NCBI GenBank assembly: GCA_019322375.1
Contig: JAHWIP010000054.1
Location: forward strand, 1-16,883
Direction of reading: 5' to 3'
Length of the DNA stretch: 16,883 nucleotides
Origin: Candidatus Woesearchaeota archaeon
GTDB taxonomy: Archaea; Nanobdellota; Nanobdellia; Woesearchaeales; SM23-78
In this document: positions 1-5,522 of the stretch, one piece after another
Layout of the letters: the number at the start of each line of letters is the position of its first letter
Numbering within the stretch: the stretch's first letter is position 1
Made by a program: the position numbers and the translations under genes
The notes under the pieces: generated by a model
Database searches by the model: none
What the model was told of the DNA's origin: nothing
Seen by the model: the letters and a program-made list of their open reading frames with translations, nothing else

Positions 1-160
1 CAGTAGAATCAACAGATATGTTTGCCTTGGAATAATCCTCTAACTCCTTCTTATCCCTGCCTTTCACACCAATAAGAACAGCAATCCTGTCCTTAGGTAT
101 CTTAATGGTGTAGGAGTATTCTTCCTGCTCTATTTCTTGTTTTTCTTTTTTTTTCTTCAT
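1..160 (-). CDS. KH-domain RNA-binding protein (Pno1/Dim2-like), 3' end outside window
   Basis: The first 53 codons of a minus-strand gene are visible and the frame runs off the window edge. After a Lys/Glu-rich start (MKKKKEKQEIEQEEY) comes a typical KH-fold opening, IPKDRIAVLIGVKGRDKKEL, with the GxxG RNA-binding loop as GVKG at residues 31-34. Archaeal proteins with this start are relatives of eukaryotic Pno1/Dim2, which bind the 3' region of small-subunit rRNA during 40S/30S maturation; that role is inferred from family and neighbour. The ATG overlaps the TGA of the upstream RIO1 gene as ATGA (157-160), so the two are probably translationally coupled. The pairing RIO1-KH is a conserved archaeal arrangement. 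Too short to this orf track cutoff only because it is truncated by the window. Confidence 0.8.
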   Translation of the reverse strand, partial: MKKKKEKQEIEQEEYSYTIKIPKDRIAVLIGVKGRDKKELEDYSKANISVDST

Positions 161-855
161 TTTACAATTTGCTCATAAACCTCTTCCTCATCTAATTTCA
201 AGCCTTGCTTGTTAAAACACTTAACTATATTCCTTACATCTCTTTTTAGGAATTCCTTTGCATCTGGATGCTTGATTATTGTGGCTTGGCTCCAGTCAAT
301 GAATACAGGCTCTTGTTCAAAATTTAATATATTGAACTCTGACAAATCAGCATGAACAAGCCCTGCCTTGTAGAGTTTTTTTATATTGCTTACTACCTTA
401 TCAAAGAACTTCTTAGCATTCTTTGGAGGCAAATCCTTGAGCAGAGGAGCTGGTTCATCCCTGCCAATGAACTCCATGAGCAGAACATTATCTTTTACTG
501 CGATGGGTGTAGGCACTCTTATCACTTGCCTTGCCTTGAGCAGATTCCTGTACTCTCTTTGCACCCAGGAAAAAATAACCAGCCTTCTCCTCTTCTTCAT
601 GCCAGCAAACCTAGGGTCAGGAGCAATGTAGGAATACATTTTGTTGAAATTACAGTTCTCAACCCGATAAATCTTAACAATTATTCTCTTCTTGCCTTTC
701 AAAGCAGTAAACACATTGGCTTCCTTGCCAAGAGCAATAGGGCTTTCTAACCCATCAAAATGGTGCTGGCTCTGCAGCTTGACAAGATTCAGAACAGTAG
801 CACTATCAAACACATTCTTGTAGATTTTCCATTCTTCCCTGGTTTTTTTGGGCAT
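157..855 (-). CDS. rio1: RIO1-type atypical serine kinase/ATPase
   Basis: A 232-residue single-domain RIO kinase. Visible motifs are the nucleotide loop GKEANVF (43-49), the invariant lysine in IVKIYR (K61), a probable helix-C glutamate (E101), the catalytic loop LVHADLSEFNIL (H168, D170, N175) and the metal-binding aspartate in FIDWSQ (D187). There is no N-terminal winged helix, which separates it from RIO2, and the length fits archaeal RIO1. In archaea and eukaryotes RIO1 acts as an ATPase switch in late small ribosomal subunit maturation. It overlaps by 4 nt with the following KH gene, supporting a joint role in ribosome assembly. A TTTTTTAAAT box at 878-887 sits about 26 nt upstream of the ATG, so the mRNA is probably leaderless. 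All catalytic residues are present. Confidence 0.93.
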   Translation of the reverse strand: MPKKTREEWKIYKNVFDSATVLNLVKLQSQHHFDGLESPIALGKEANVFTALKGKKRIIVKIYRVENCNFNKMYSYIAPDPRFAGMKKRRRLVIFSWVQREYRNLLKARQVIRVPTPIAVKDNVLLMEFIGRDEPAPLLKDLPPKNAKKFFDKVVSNIKKLYKAGLVHADLSEFNILNFEQEPVFIDWSQATIIKHPDAKEFLKRDVRNIVKCFNKQGLKLDEEEVYEQIVK

Positions 856-877
856 AAGACTAAAGAAGATGTTAAGA

Positions 878-887
878 ATTTAAAAAA
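878..887 (-). promoter_or_regulatory. TATA box of the RIO1-KH operon
   Basis: On the minus strand this reads TTTTTTAAAT, centred near 882. The expected archaeal start about 26 nt downstream falls at the RIO1 ATG (855), giving a leaderless mRNA. The stretch between this gene and the preceding stop codon (908) is only about 50 nt. Composition is AT-rich throughout, so the call is positional rather than strong. Confidence 0.5.
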
Positions 888-905
888 TGTGTGCTTAGTA
901 TATGT

Positions 906-1931
906 TTATTCTTCACATTCAGCAACATCAAAATCTTCTGTTGAAAAATTACCTGCGTCCCATTCTTCCAGCAAGGCGGTTAAGTCAGAAGTGTCAAATT
1001 TACATGTTTTTCTTTCTCCCACTGCTTGTTGAGCATTCTCATTAGCATCTTGCTCTGCTTGATTTATTTCTTCCTCTGTAGCTCCTCCATCCCGCATTTG
1101 TTGTTTTAATTCTTCACTGAATTCTACTGATATGCTTTTTGTTTTCTGATAATAAACACATTTATCCTCATCCATACCTTGTATTTCCATTAAAGTAGTT
1201 GATGTAGTAGTCACACCAAGAAAATCAATACTAGCTATATGTGTTACTTCAGCTAGCTCACAGTTCTCAGAAGCTTCTATAAAGCAATCAAAATCTTTTC
1301 TACAATCAATCTCTTGTATCTCACAATCATCATCATCATTATAATCACAATTTGAAGGACAATAATCATCTCCTGATATACACTCTGTAATTCTTGTATT
1401 AGAACATTTTTTTGGTGTTCCAGAACATACATCCTCGGTAGAAACATCATTATCATCACAATCAGAATTACTGGTGCATTCATCTGCCAAAACATTTGAA
1501 CAGGATGATGAAACTGTTTTAGGATTAACACATGTATCAATGGTGCTAGGATTATTATCATTGCAATCAGAATCAGAGCAACAAGTATAACCTACACATA
1601 TATGATTCTCAGGGTGCTCGCACTCAAGACAAGTAAGCTTAACACACTCATGGTCTGAACAAACCTCATCGTCTTGGCAAACATCATGAGAACAACAATC
1701 ATAATCCATACACATATGCTCATCTAAAAACTGGCATTCACCACAAACTGGTTCTGTGCATGTATTATTTTCACATGTTTGCTCACCAACACAACCAGCA
1801 TCCAAGCAACAAGTAGTGCTAGTTTCACCTTCTTCAACTATGCCATCCCCACAAACAGGTGCTTTACAACCAGAAATAAAGATTATTAATACTAAAAAAC
1901 CAATTAATATAATAAAGTATTTTTTATTCAT
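906..1931 (-). CDS. Cysteine-rich secreted lipoprotein with duplicated CC modules
   Basis: A 341-residue protein with a hydrophobic signal peptide (4-19) and lipobox ISGC, putting a lipidated Cys at 22 and the rest outside the membrane. It has 36 further cysteines, an even number suited to disulfides. Residues 63-85 and 101-123 are two copies of one module with identical spacing, CxxC-x7-C-x4-CC-x4-C. Two calcium-loop-like copies follow (122-134 and 157-169) on the pattern DC-x-DN-x-x-ST-x-D-x-C, then an Asp run (198-202). The opening CGDGIVEEGET resembles a short repeat of many extracellular proteins. Residues 210-340 form a less cysteine-rich C-terminal domain that I do not recognise. Function unknown; binding of calcium or adhesion is a guess. 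It has its own TATA box and T-rich DNA separates it from dnaG upstream. Confidence 0.8.
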   Translation of the reverse strand: MNKKYFIILIGFLVLIIFISGCKAPVCGDGIVEEGETSTTCCLDAGCVGEQTCENNTCTEPVCGECQFLDEHMCMDYDCCSHDVCQDDEVCSDHECVKLTCLECEHPENHICVGYTCCSDSDCNDNNPSTIDTCVNPKTVSSSCSNVLADECTSNSDCDDNDVSTEDVCSGTPKKCSNTRITECISGDDYCPSNCDYNDDDDCEIQEIDCRKDFDCFIEASENCELAEVTHIASIDFLGVTTTSTTLMEIQGMDEDKCVYYQKTKSISVEFSEELKQQMRDGGATEEEINQAEQDANENAQQAVGERKTCKFDTSDLTALLEEWDAGNFSTEDFDVAECEE

Positions 1932-1954
1932 AACATTATATATTCCTCTTTAGG

Positions 1955-1962
1955 TATATATA
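1955..1962 (-). promoter_or_regulatory. TATA box of the Cys-rich lipoprotein gene
   Basis: Minus-strand TATATATA (context CTATATATAC). The predicted transcript start about 26 nt downstream is near 1932, next to the ATG at 1931, so the mRNA should be leaderless or nearly so. No Shine-Dalgarno is present. Confidence 0.6.
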
Positions 1963-1979
1963 GTTTTCGAAGAAAACAA

Positions 1980-2013
1980 AGAGAAAAAATAATAATATAA
2001 AAAATTTGTTTAT
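1980..2013 (-). terminator. T-rich terminator after dnaG
   Basis: Directly after the dnaG stop codon the minus strand carries runs of T (TTTTTTATATTATTATTTTTT). Archaeal RNA polymerase commonly terminates at such T tracts without a hairpin. Called on composition and position only. Confidence 0.45.
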
Positions 2014-2017
2014 TTAC

Positions 2018-3250
2018 CTACAAATTATCACTTGTCAATATGGTTACTCTTCCTGTTGCTTTTACTTTGCTGTCCATGGCTACTAGGAAGTTCACATATG
2101 CTCTTTCTGCTGCCATTAAGACGTCTTTGTCTATTATTCCGTCAAACACCACTGCGTATATGCCTGATTTCAGGCTTTTAATTGTGCCTTGGAGCTCTGA
2201 AAGAGGCACTTTCCCTAGGATGTTCAGTTTTTGGTCAAGGATATATGCTCCTCTTGTGCCTATTAAGTCTTCCAGCATTGCACCAAACACTTCTTTTTCT
2301 CTGCTAGTAGGTGTTTTGGGCTTTGCAGGAGGTGCTGGTCTTTGAGGTGCTGGTCTTCTATCCCTGTAATCCCTTGCCGGAGGCCTTCTTTCAACACCTT
2401 TTCTTTCTTTTTCAACAGCTTGTATCTCTGTTTTGGCTTGTTCAAAAGCAACCCTGTTCCTGATAGCTTTATGTATTTCTTTTTTAGTTAACTCTTCTAC
2501 TTCTTTGCCATCAGGGGCCTTGGTCACAAAGTCCAGCTCTGCAACTCCTCCAAGCTCTTTTATGATTAAGTCTCCTCCTCTGTCACCATCCACAAAGGCT
2601 GTAAGAGTCTTTTTCTTGCTTAGCTCTACAATAGTGTCTGGAACACTGGTGCCGTTCATAGCTATAACATTCTTAAACCCGTGTTTTAACAGGTTTAGAA
2701 CATCTGCTCTTCCTTCCACCACTATTAATTCATCACTTTCATCTATTGCAGGTCCTGCAGGCAGTCTTTCCTTGCCATACTCCCGAATCTCCATTACTCT
2801 AACTGCATAAGCCACTTCATCTGCTAGTTCCTGGCTGTCAGGCATAACTGATTCTATCAGGTTTTTTAAGAGCTCTTTTGCTCTGTCAACAACAAACTGC
2901 CTTTTAGAAACCCTGACATCCTCAATATTCTTTACTTTTATCTTTGCATTGCAAGGTCCTATTCTCTGGATTATCTCTAGGCTTGCTCCTACTATGCTTG
3001 TCTCTGCTTTGTCTAAAGAACTAGGAATAACTATAGTTCCAAAAGATTTGCCTCCCTTAGTATCCACATTAACCTCTATTCTTCCTATTCTGCCGCTTCT
3101 CTGAAGCTCTCTTAGCTCTAAATCACTTCCTAACAAGCCTTCTGTCTGCCCAAATATAGCTCCTATCACATCAGGCCTGTCTACTACTCCATCAATCTGT
3201 ATTTCAGCATGAACAATATATTTTGCTGATACTTGTGCTATTTTTGCCAT
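2018..3250 (-). CDS. dnaG: Archaeal DnaG-like protein with Toprim domain
   Basis: A 410-residue protein matching archaeal DnaG. The N-terminal region (1-165) has the family's opening YIVHAEIQIDGVVDRPDVIG. The Toprim domain spans about 172-245, with catalytic Glu in VVEGRAD (E179) and the metal-binding triad DGDRGGD (D221, D223, D227). A charged, Pro/Arg-rich linker (275-316) precedes the conserved C-terminal domain (317-405). In archaea this protein associates with the RNA exosome, where it helps recruit poly(A)-rich substrates, and has been reported to make RNA primers. All Toprim residues are intact. The start is fixed by a Shine-Dalgarno (AGGTGA, 3257-3262) 6 nt upstream, implying a leadered mRNA, unlike its leaderless neighbours. 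The leader would contain the structured element at 3271-3428 if transcription starts above it. Confidence 0.95.
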   Translation of the reverse strand: MAKIAQVSAKYIVHAEIQIDGVVDRPDVIGAIFGQTEGLLGSDLELRELQRSGRIGRIEVNVDTKGGKSFGTIVIPSSLDKAETSIVGASLEIIQRIGPCNAKIKVKNIEDVRVSKRQFVVDRAKELLKNLIESVMPDSQELADEVAYAVRVMEIREYGKERLPAGPAIDESDELIVVEGRADVLNLLKHGFKNVIAMNGTSVPDTIVELSKKKTLTAFVDGDRGGDLIIKELGGVAELDFVTKAPDGKEVEELTKKEIHKAIRNRVAFEQAKTEIQAVEKERKGVERRPPARDYRDRRPAPQRPAPPAKPKTPTSREKEVFGAMLEDLIGTRGAYILDQKLNILGKVPLSELQGTIKSLKSGIYAVVFDGIIDKDVLMAAERAYVNFLVAMDSKVKATGRVTILTSDNL

Positions 3251-3256
3251 TTTAGT

Positions 3257-3262
3257 TCACCT
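3257..3262 (-). promoter_or_regulatory. Shine-Dalgarno of dnaG
   Basis: Minus-strand AGGTGA, 6 nt before the dnaG ATG. It confirms the start and shows that dnaG mRNA carries a 5' leader. Confidence 0.7.
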
Positions 3263-3270
3263 TTTCTTCT

Positions 3271-3428
3271 GCAAAATTGCCTCAGCCGTCACCAAGGTCA
3301 AGTACGTTTGTTTTTTTAGTACTTGGCCGACGCTGACGTCCTCAAAAATCGAAGATTTTTGGGACACAAAAACTTTGTTTTTGTTGCGCCGGGGGTTGTC
3401 CCTTACGGGGTGGCGCGGGCAATTTTGC
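3271..3428. ncRNA. Multi-branched structured RNA candidate upstream of dnaG
   Basis: A perfect 11-bp closing helix (GCAAAATTGCC 3271-3281 with GGCAATTTTGC 3418-3428) encloses four arms. Arm a pairs 3282-3290 with 3329-3336 (one bulge), then 3296-3305 with 3319-3328. Arm b pairs 3343-3350 with 3354-3361, extended by 3339-3342 with 3362-3364. Arm c pairs 3366-3373 with 3377-3384. Arm d pairs GCGCC 3386-3390 with GGCGC 3412-3416 and has an inner CCC/GGG stem (3400-3402 with 3407-3409). Strand is undecided. Minus-sense gives a GNRA loop (GTAA, 3403-3406), while plus-sense turns three mismatches into G-U pairs. It could be a dnaG leader element or a free-standing RNA. I recognise no known family: RNase P, SRP and tRNA signatures are absent. 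Confidence 0.55.
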
Positions 3429-3465
3429 TCTGATTATGATTTCTTTCAGAAGGAGCACGCTATTC

Positions 3466-3521
3466 TAACATCTTCTAATAGGAACTTATAAAATAATTCT
3501 TTGTTCCTCCTTATGATGTTA
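3466..3521. repeat. Nested imperfect hairpin
   Basis: TAACATC (3466-3472) pairs with GATGTTA (3515-3521), and inside it AGGAAC (3480-3485) pairs with GTTCCT (3503-3508), separated by a 7/6-nt internal loop and a 17-nt AT-rich terminal loop. It lies just beyond the multi-branched element and may be part of the same RNA. A TATA-like sequence for dnaG (3486-3494) lies in the loop. Confidence 0.45.
3486..3494 (-). promoter_or_regulatory. Possible TATA box for the dnaG leader transcript
   Basis: Minus-strand ATTTTATAA. A start about 26 nt downstream (near 3464) would give dnaG a leader of about 210 nt that includes the multi-branched element, consistent with the dnaG Shine-Dalgarno. No better TATA was seen closer to the gene. 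Weak, since the surrounding DNA is AT-rich. Confidence 0.35.
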
Positions 3522-3539
3522 ATGAACATTATACTTATA

Positions 3540-3553
3540 GCAAATAACTTTGC
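3540..3553. repeat. Small perfect hairpin
   Basis: GCAAA (3540-3544) and TTTGC (3549-3553) form a perfect 5-bp stem with a 4-nt loop. On the plus strand T-rich DNA follows, with a run of seven T near 3592-3598, so it could help end a plus-sense transcript. Confidence 0.3.
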
Positions 3554-3727
3554 CCCTTCTTATTTCTCCTTTAGAACAAGCACACAATCTTTTTTTCTTC
3601 CTCTTTTTCCAAATAAAAAAATCCTTCTTATCTTTCAAATATTTTGATTAAATGAAATGATAATGATAATAAGGCTTTTTTGTGCCTGTTCTTTCTTTCG
3701 TTGTGAATATGAACGTTTTTTAAACGT

Positions 3728-3809
3728 TGTAGCCCAACACTAACTCACAATGCTCACAGCCTTTAGCCTTTGGGCTTTGGCTCGCATGAGCAACTCTGTG
3801 CCGGGCCTT
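3728..3809 (-). ncRNA. Promoter-linked hairpin RNA ending in ACA (H/ACA-like candidate)
   Basis: On the minus strand GGCCCGGCAC (3807-3798) pairs over 10 positions with GTGTTGGGCT (3740-3731), and ACA (3730-3728) follows at once. Three of the pairs are G-U only in this orientation, which supports minus-sense RNA. An upper stem TGCTCAT/GTGAGCA (3792-3786 with 3757-3751) is separated from the lower one by an asymmetric internal loop of 5 and 10 nt. An AGCC/GGCT-rich cap sits on top. Hairpin, internal pocket and terminal ACA is the layout of archaeal pseudouridylation guides. Against this, I find no clear kink-turn, and the distance from the upper stem to ACA (20 nt) exceeds the usual 14-16. A TATA box at 3832-3839 predicts transcription starting exactly at the hairpin. 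Confidence 0.5.
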
Positions 3810-3831
3810 AGAAAAGAGTAATACATAAGGG

Positions 3832-3839
3832 TTTTTAAA
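3832..3839 (-). promoter_or_regulatory. BRE/TATA promoter of the hairpin RNA
   Basis: Minus-strand TTTAAAAA preceded by a BRE-like CCAAAG (3846-3841). The start predicted 26 nt downstream is near 3809, the first bases of the GC-rich hairpin. No protein gene follows on this strand before dnaG, so the promoter points to a non-coding transcript. Confidence 0.5.
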
Positions 3840-3882
3840 GCTTTGGGTTTTGGTTTCTTAGACGAGAGCACCCATTAAAACG

Positions 3883-3903
3883 CTTGAAATCGTTACTTTC
3901 AAG
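3883..3903. promoter_or_regulatory. Perfect inverted repeat beside the archaemetzincin promoter (possible operator)
   Basis: CTTGAAA (3883-3889) and TTTCAAG (3897-3903) are perfect inverted arms separated by 7 bp, ending 17 bp before the TATA box. The size and place fit a dimeric regulator's binding site at or just upstream of the BRE. Which protein would bind is not visible. Confidence 0.45.
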
Positions 3904-3920
3904 GGGTAAAAATAGAAAGG

Positions 3921-3928
3921 TTTATAAA
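3921..3928 (+). promoter_or_regulatory. BRE/TATA promoter of the metallopeptidase operon
   Basis: TTTATAAA preceded by the purine-rich BRE-like AGAAAGG. The start 26 nt downstream is about 3950, and the ATG is at 3951, so the mRNA is leaderless. An ATG at 3941 is closed by TAG after five codons and is not the start. Confidence 0.7.
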
Positions 3929-3950
3929 CAGGGGATTTATATGGAACTCC

Positions 3951-4574
3951 ATGGCTAGAATAAGAATATTCGACGGAACAAGAAACCAGAAATACGGACA
4001 AGCATTAGAAGCAGCTCTAAACGAGCTTTCTAAACTAATACCTGTCAAAACTAAACCACGCCCAGGAAGCATAGATATGCCTGGCTATGAACTAGTAAAA
4101 TATCTTGAACAAAAATCCTTTAACCCAGACAGAGGGCAAGTAAGTCGTGACAGACTTCTAACACTAGCCGACAAAATACCTGAAATTGGAGGAGATCGTT
4201 CTACACAGAAAATCATATTAGTAGAAAATGATCTCTACACACCAAGTGTTAACTGGTGCTTTGGAGGATTTACGCATTTCAATGGAAATGATTACATAGT
4301 TATATCAACTGCCAGAATAAAAAACCTGCTTCATTTTGCAGACATAAACATACATGAACTAGGACACATGTCAGGCGCTCCAAGGCCGGGGAGGAGCAAC
4401 ACAATAGAACATCTAGGAACCCATTGCATCAATGATTTATGTGTAATGCAGCAGAAAGACACAGTAGAAGCATCAGTTGCTTACAGCAGGCAAAGGCATC
4501 AACTAAAAGCAGACAGTTATTGCTCGCAGTGCAAACAAGACATAATCAGATATGCAAGGCATCTGCCTAAGTAG
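3951..4574 (+). CDS. amzA: Archaemetzincin-like zinc metallopeptidase (M54) with displaced third ligand
   Basis: A 207-residue soluble protein without a signal peptide. The central part follows archaemetzincins: a DLYTPSVNWCFGG stretch (94-106), a VISTARI strand (117-123), then the zinc motif HELGHMSG (H135, E136, H139, G142). The family signature continues HCx4CxM and CxxC; here these are HCINDLCVM (158-166) and YCSQC (C191, C194), so both the second, structural zinc site and the Met turn are present. The oddity is that the family's G-x-x-H becomes 15 residues between G142 and H158. Position +3 after the Gly is Arg, so the third catalytic ligand must be H158 (or H154) reached across an inserted loop. 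Leaderless. The next gene, also a HExxH protein, begins 11 nt later. The physiological substrate of archaemetzincins is not established. Confidence 0.8.
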   Translation: MARIRIFDGTRNQKYGQALEAALNELSKLIPVKTKPRPGSIDMPGYELVKYLEQKSFNPDRGQVSRDRLLTLADKIPEIGGDRSTQKIILVENDLYTPSVNWCFGGFTHFNGNDYIVISTARIKNLLHFADINIHELGHMSGAPRPGRSNTIEHLGTHCINDLCVMQQKDTVEASVAYSRQRHQLKADSYCSQCKQDIIRYARHLPK

Positions 4575-4585
4575 AGCTATAAAAA

Positions 4586-5452
4586 ATGACCAATAAAAGC
4601 ACTAATGATAACCTAAAAGAAAAGAAAAAAGGCATGAAAACCCTGTGCAGTATTCTAATAGCAGGCACAATTGGCTTAAACATAGCCTGCAGCCGCAACC
4701 CAGTAAAACAAGTAGAATATCCCCCTCCTAAAGCAATTAAATATTCTGCTGTGTCAGAAAGAATAATGAGTCTAGAGGAGCTGTTTCAAACAGCCATGCA
4801 TAATGTTGAAAAATCAACCCTGCTCAGCCCAGAAGTGATTTCAGAGATTCCAAACCTCGAATATTTTATAACAACAAAAAAAGAAGAATACGCTGCTCTA
4901 TACTATAGAGAGATTCCTCGCATCCTGCTTGTAATGCCCAAAACAAAAGATGTTTCTGAGCAAGTAGAAAAAGAGCGCAATCTAAGATTAACGATTGTGC
5001 ATGAATTAGGACACCACTACTTTGTGACTGAGATCTCAGAACAAGAACAAAAAGACTTTAGAAAGGAAGTAAAAGAATACAATCATAACTATGAGCAGCT
5101 CCAGAAACACCTGGACTGGTATCCTAAGCTTACAGATGAAGTGCTTGATGAATACAGCTTTACAAAGCATACCCATGAAGCATTTAAAAAATTCAAATCA
5201 ATCCAAGACTACTTTAAAAAACGATATGGAAAGCACTGGTTTGAACACAAATTCTATGGCACAGAGGCATTTGCTGTGCTGGCAGAAAAAGAATTCCTGC
5301 ACGAGCTGGTTGCACAAATCGTGCTCAACCCTGAAAACGGGTATTTGCTGGATGAAAAAGAGAAAGAAAGAAAAATAGCAGAAATAAAACAATTCAACCA
5401 CATACCAGAGCAATTAATAGAGTTTTATAAAGGATTTTTTAATAAGAAATAA
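4586..5452 (+). CDS. Lipoprotein zinc metallopeptidase (HExxH)
   Basis: A 288-residue protein with a charged N-terminus, a hydrophobic segment (about 19-34) and a lipobox-like NIAC (Cys35), so the enzyme is probably anchored outside the cell. An ATG at codon 17 (4634) would give a more usual signal peptide and is a serious alternative start; neither start has a good Shine-Dalgarno. The active site HELGHH is at 139-144, giving ligands H139 and H143 with catalytic E140. A probable third ligand is E227 in YGTEAFAVLAEKE, the glutamate pattern of gluzincins. The rest is helical and charged. No specific family was recognised. It follows the archaemetzincin by 11 nt in one operon, so the pair likely shares regulation. 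Confidence 0.75.
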   Translation: MTNKSTNDNLKEKKKGMKTLCSILIAGTIGLNIACSRNPVKQVEYPPPKAIKYSAVSERIMSLEELFQTAMHNVEKSTLLSPEVISEIPNLEYFITTKKEEYAALYYREIPRILLVMPKTKDVSEQVEKERNLRLTIVHELGHHYFVTEISEQEQKDFRKEVKEYNHNYEQLQKHLDWYPKLTDEVLDEYSFTKHTHEAFKKFKSIQDYFKKRYGKHWFEHKFYGTEAFAVLAEKEFLHELVAQIVLNPENGYLLDEKEKERKIAEIKQFNHIPEQLIEFYKGFFNKK

Positions 5453-5454
5453 AA

Positions 5455-5500
5455 CAGAAATTCAAAATTTCTGAATATTTTTCTTGAAAAAAAGAAAAAT
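5455..5500. terminator. Bidirectional terminator between convergent genes
   Basis: A perfect hairpin, CAGAAATT (5455-5462) with AATTTCTG (5466-5473), loop CAA, is followed on the plus strand by ATATTTTTCTT. A second inverted repeat, ATTTTTCTT (5477-5485) with AAGAAAAAT (5492-5500), gives T-rich DNA on both strands. It sits between the stops of the converging metallopeptidase and parvulin genes. Confidence 0.55.
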
Positions 5501-5522
5501 AAGAAAAAAATTAAATAAAAAT

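Larger units (their letters stand above)
3251..3950. other. 700-bp non-coding region between divergent genes, rich in inverted repeats
   Basis: No credible protein gene is visible on either strand. From left to right it holds a multi-branched structured element (3271-3428), a nested hairpin (3466-3521), a small hairpin (3540-3553), and a pyrimidine-rich tract on the plus strand (about 3555-3640). These are followed by a promoter-linked hairpin RNA on the minus strand (3728-3809), a perfect inverted repeat (3883-3903) and the promoter of the archaemetzincin gene (3921-3928). The GC content rises sharply inside parts of 3271-3428 and 3728-3809, as expected for functional RNA in an AT-rich genome. 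Confidence 0.8.

Noticed and set aside
3446..3462. CAGAAGGAGCAC resembling the SRP RNA helix 8 motif
   Set aside because: The flanking strands do not pair to give the symmetric and asymmetric loops of the SRP S domain, and no long helix 5 is present.
3446..3529. A 27-codon minus-strand ORF (MFINIIRRNKELF...) upstream of dnaG
   Set aside because: It lies inside an inverted repeat, has no convincing ribosome site, and its length is expected by chance in AT-rich DNA.
3655..3672. ATGATAATGATAAT as a C/D-box C motif
   Set aside because: No D box (CTGA) at suitable spacing and no terminal stem.
3883..3903. Inverted CTTGAAA copies as replication-origin (mini-ORB-like) boxes
   Set aside because: Only a short core is similar, only two copies exist, and no Orc1/Cdc6 gene is in the window.
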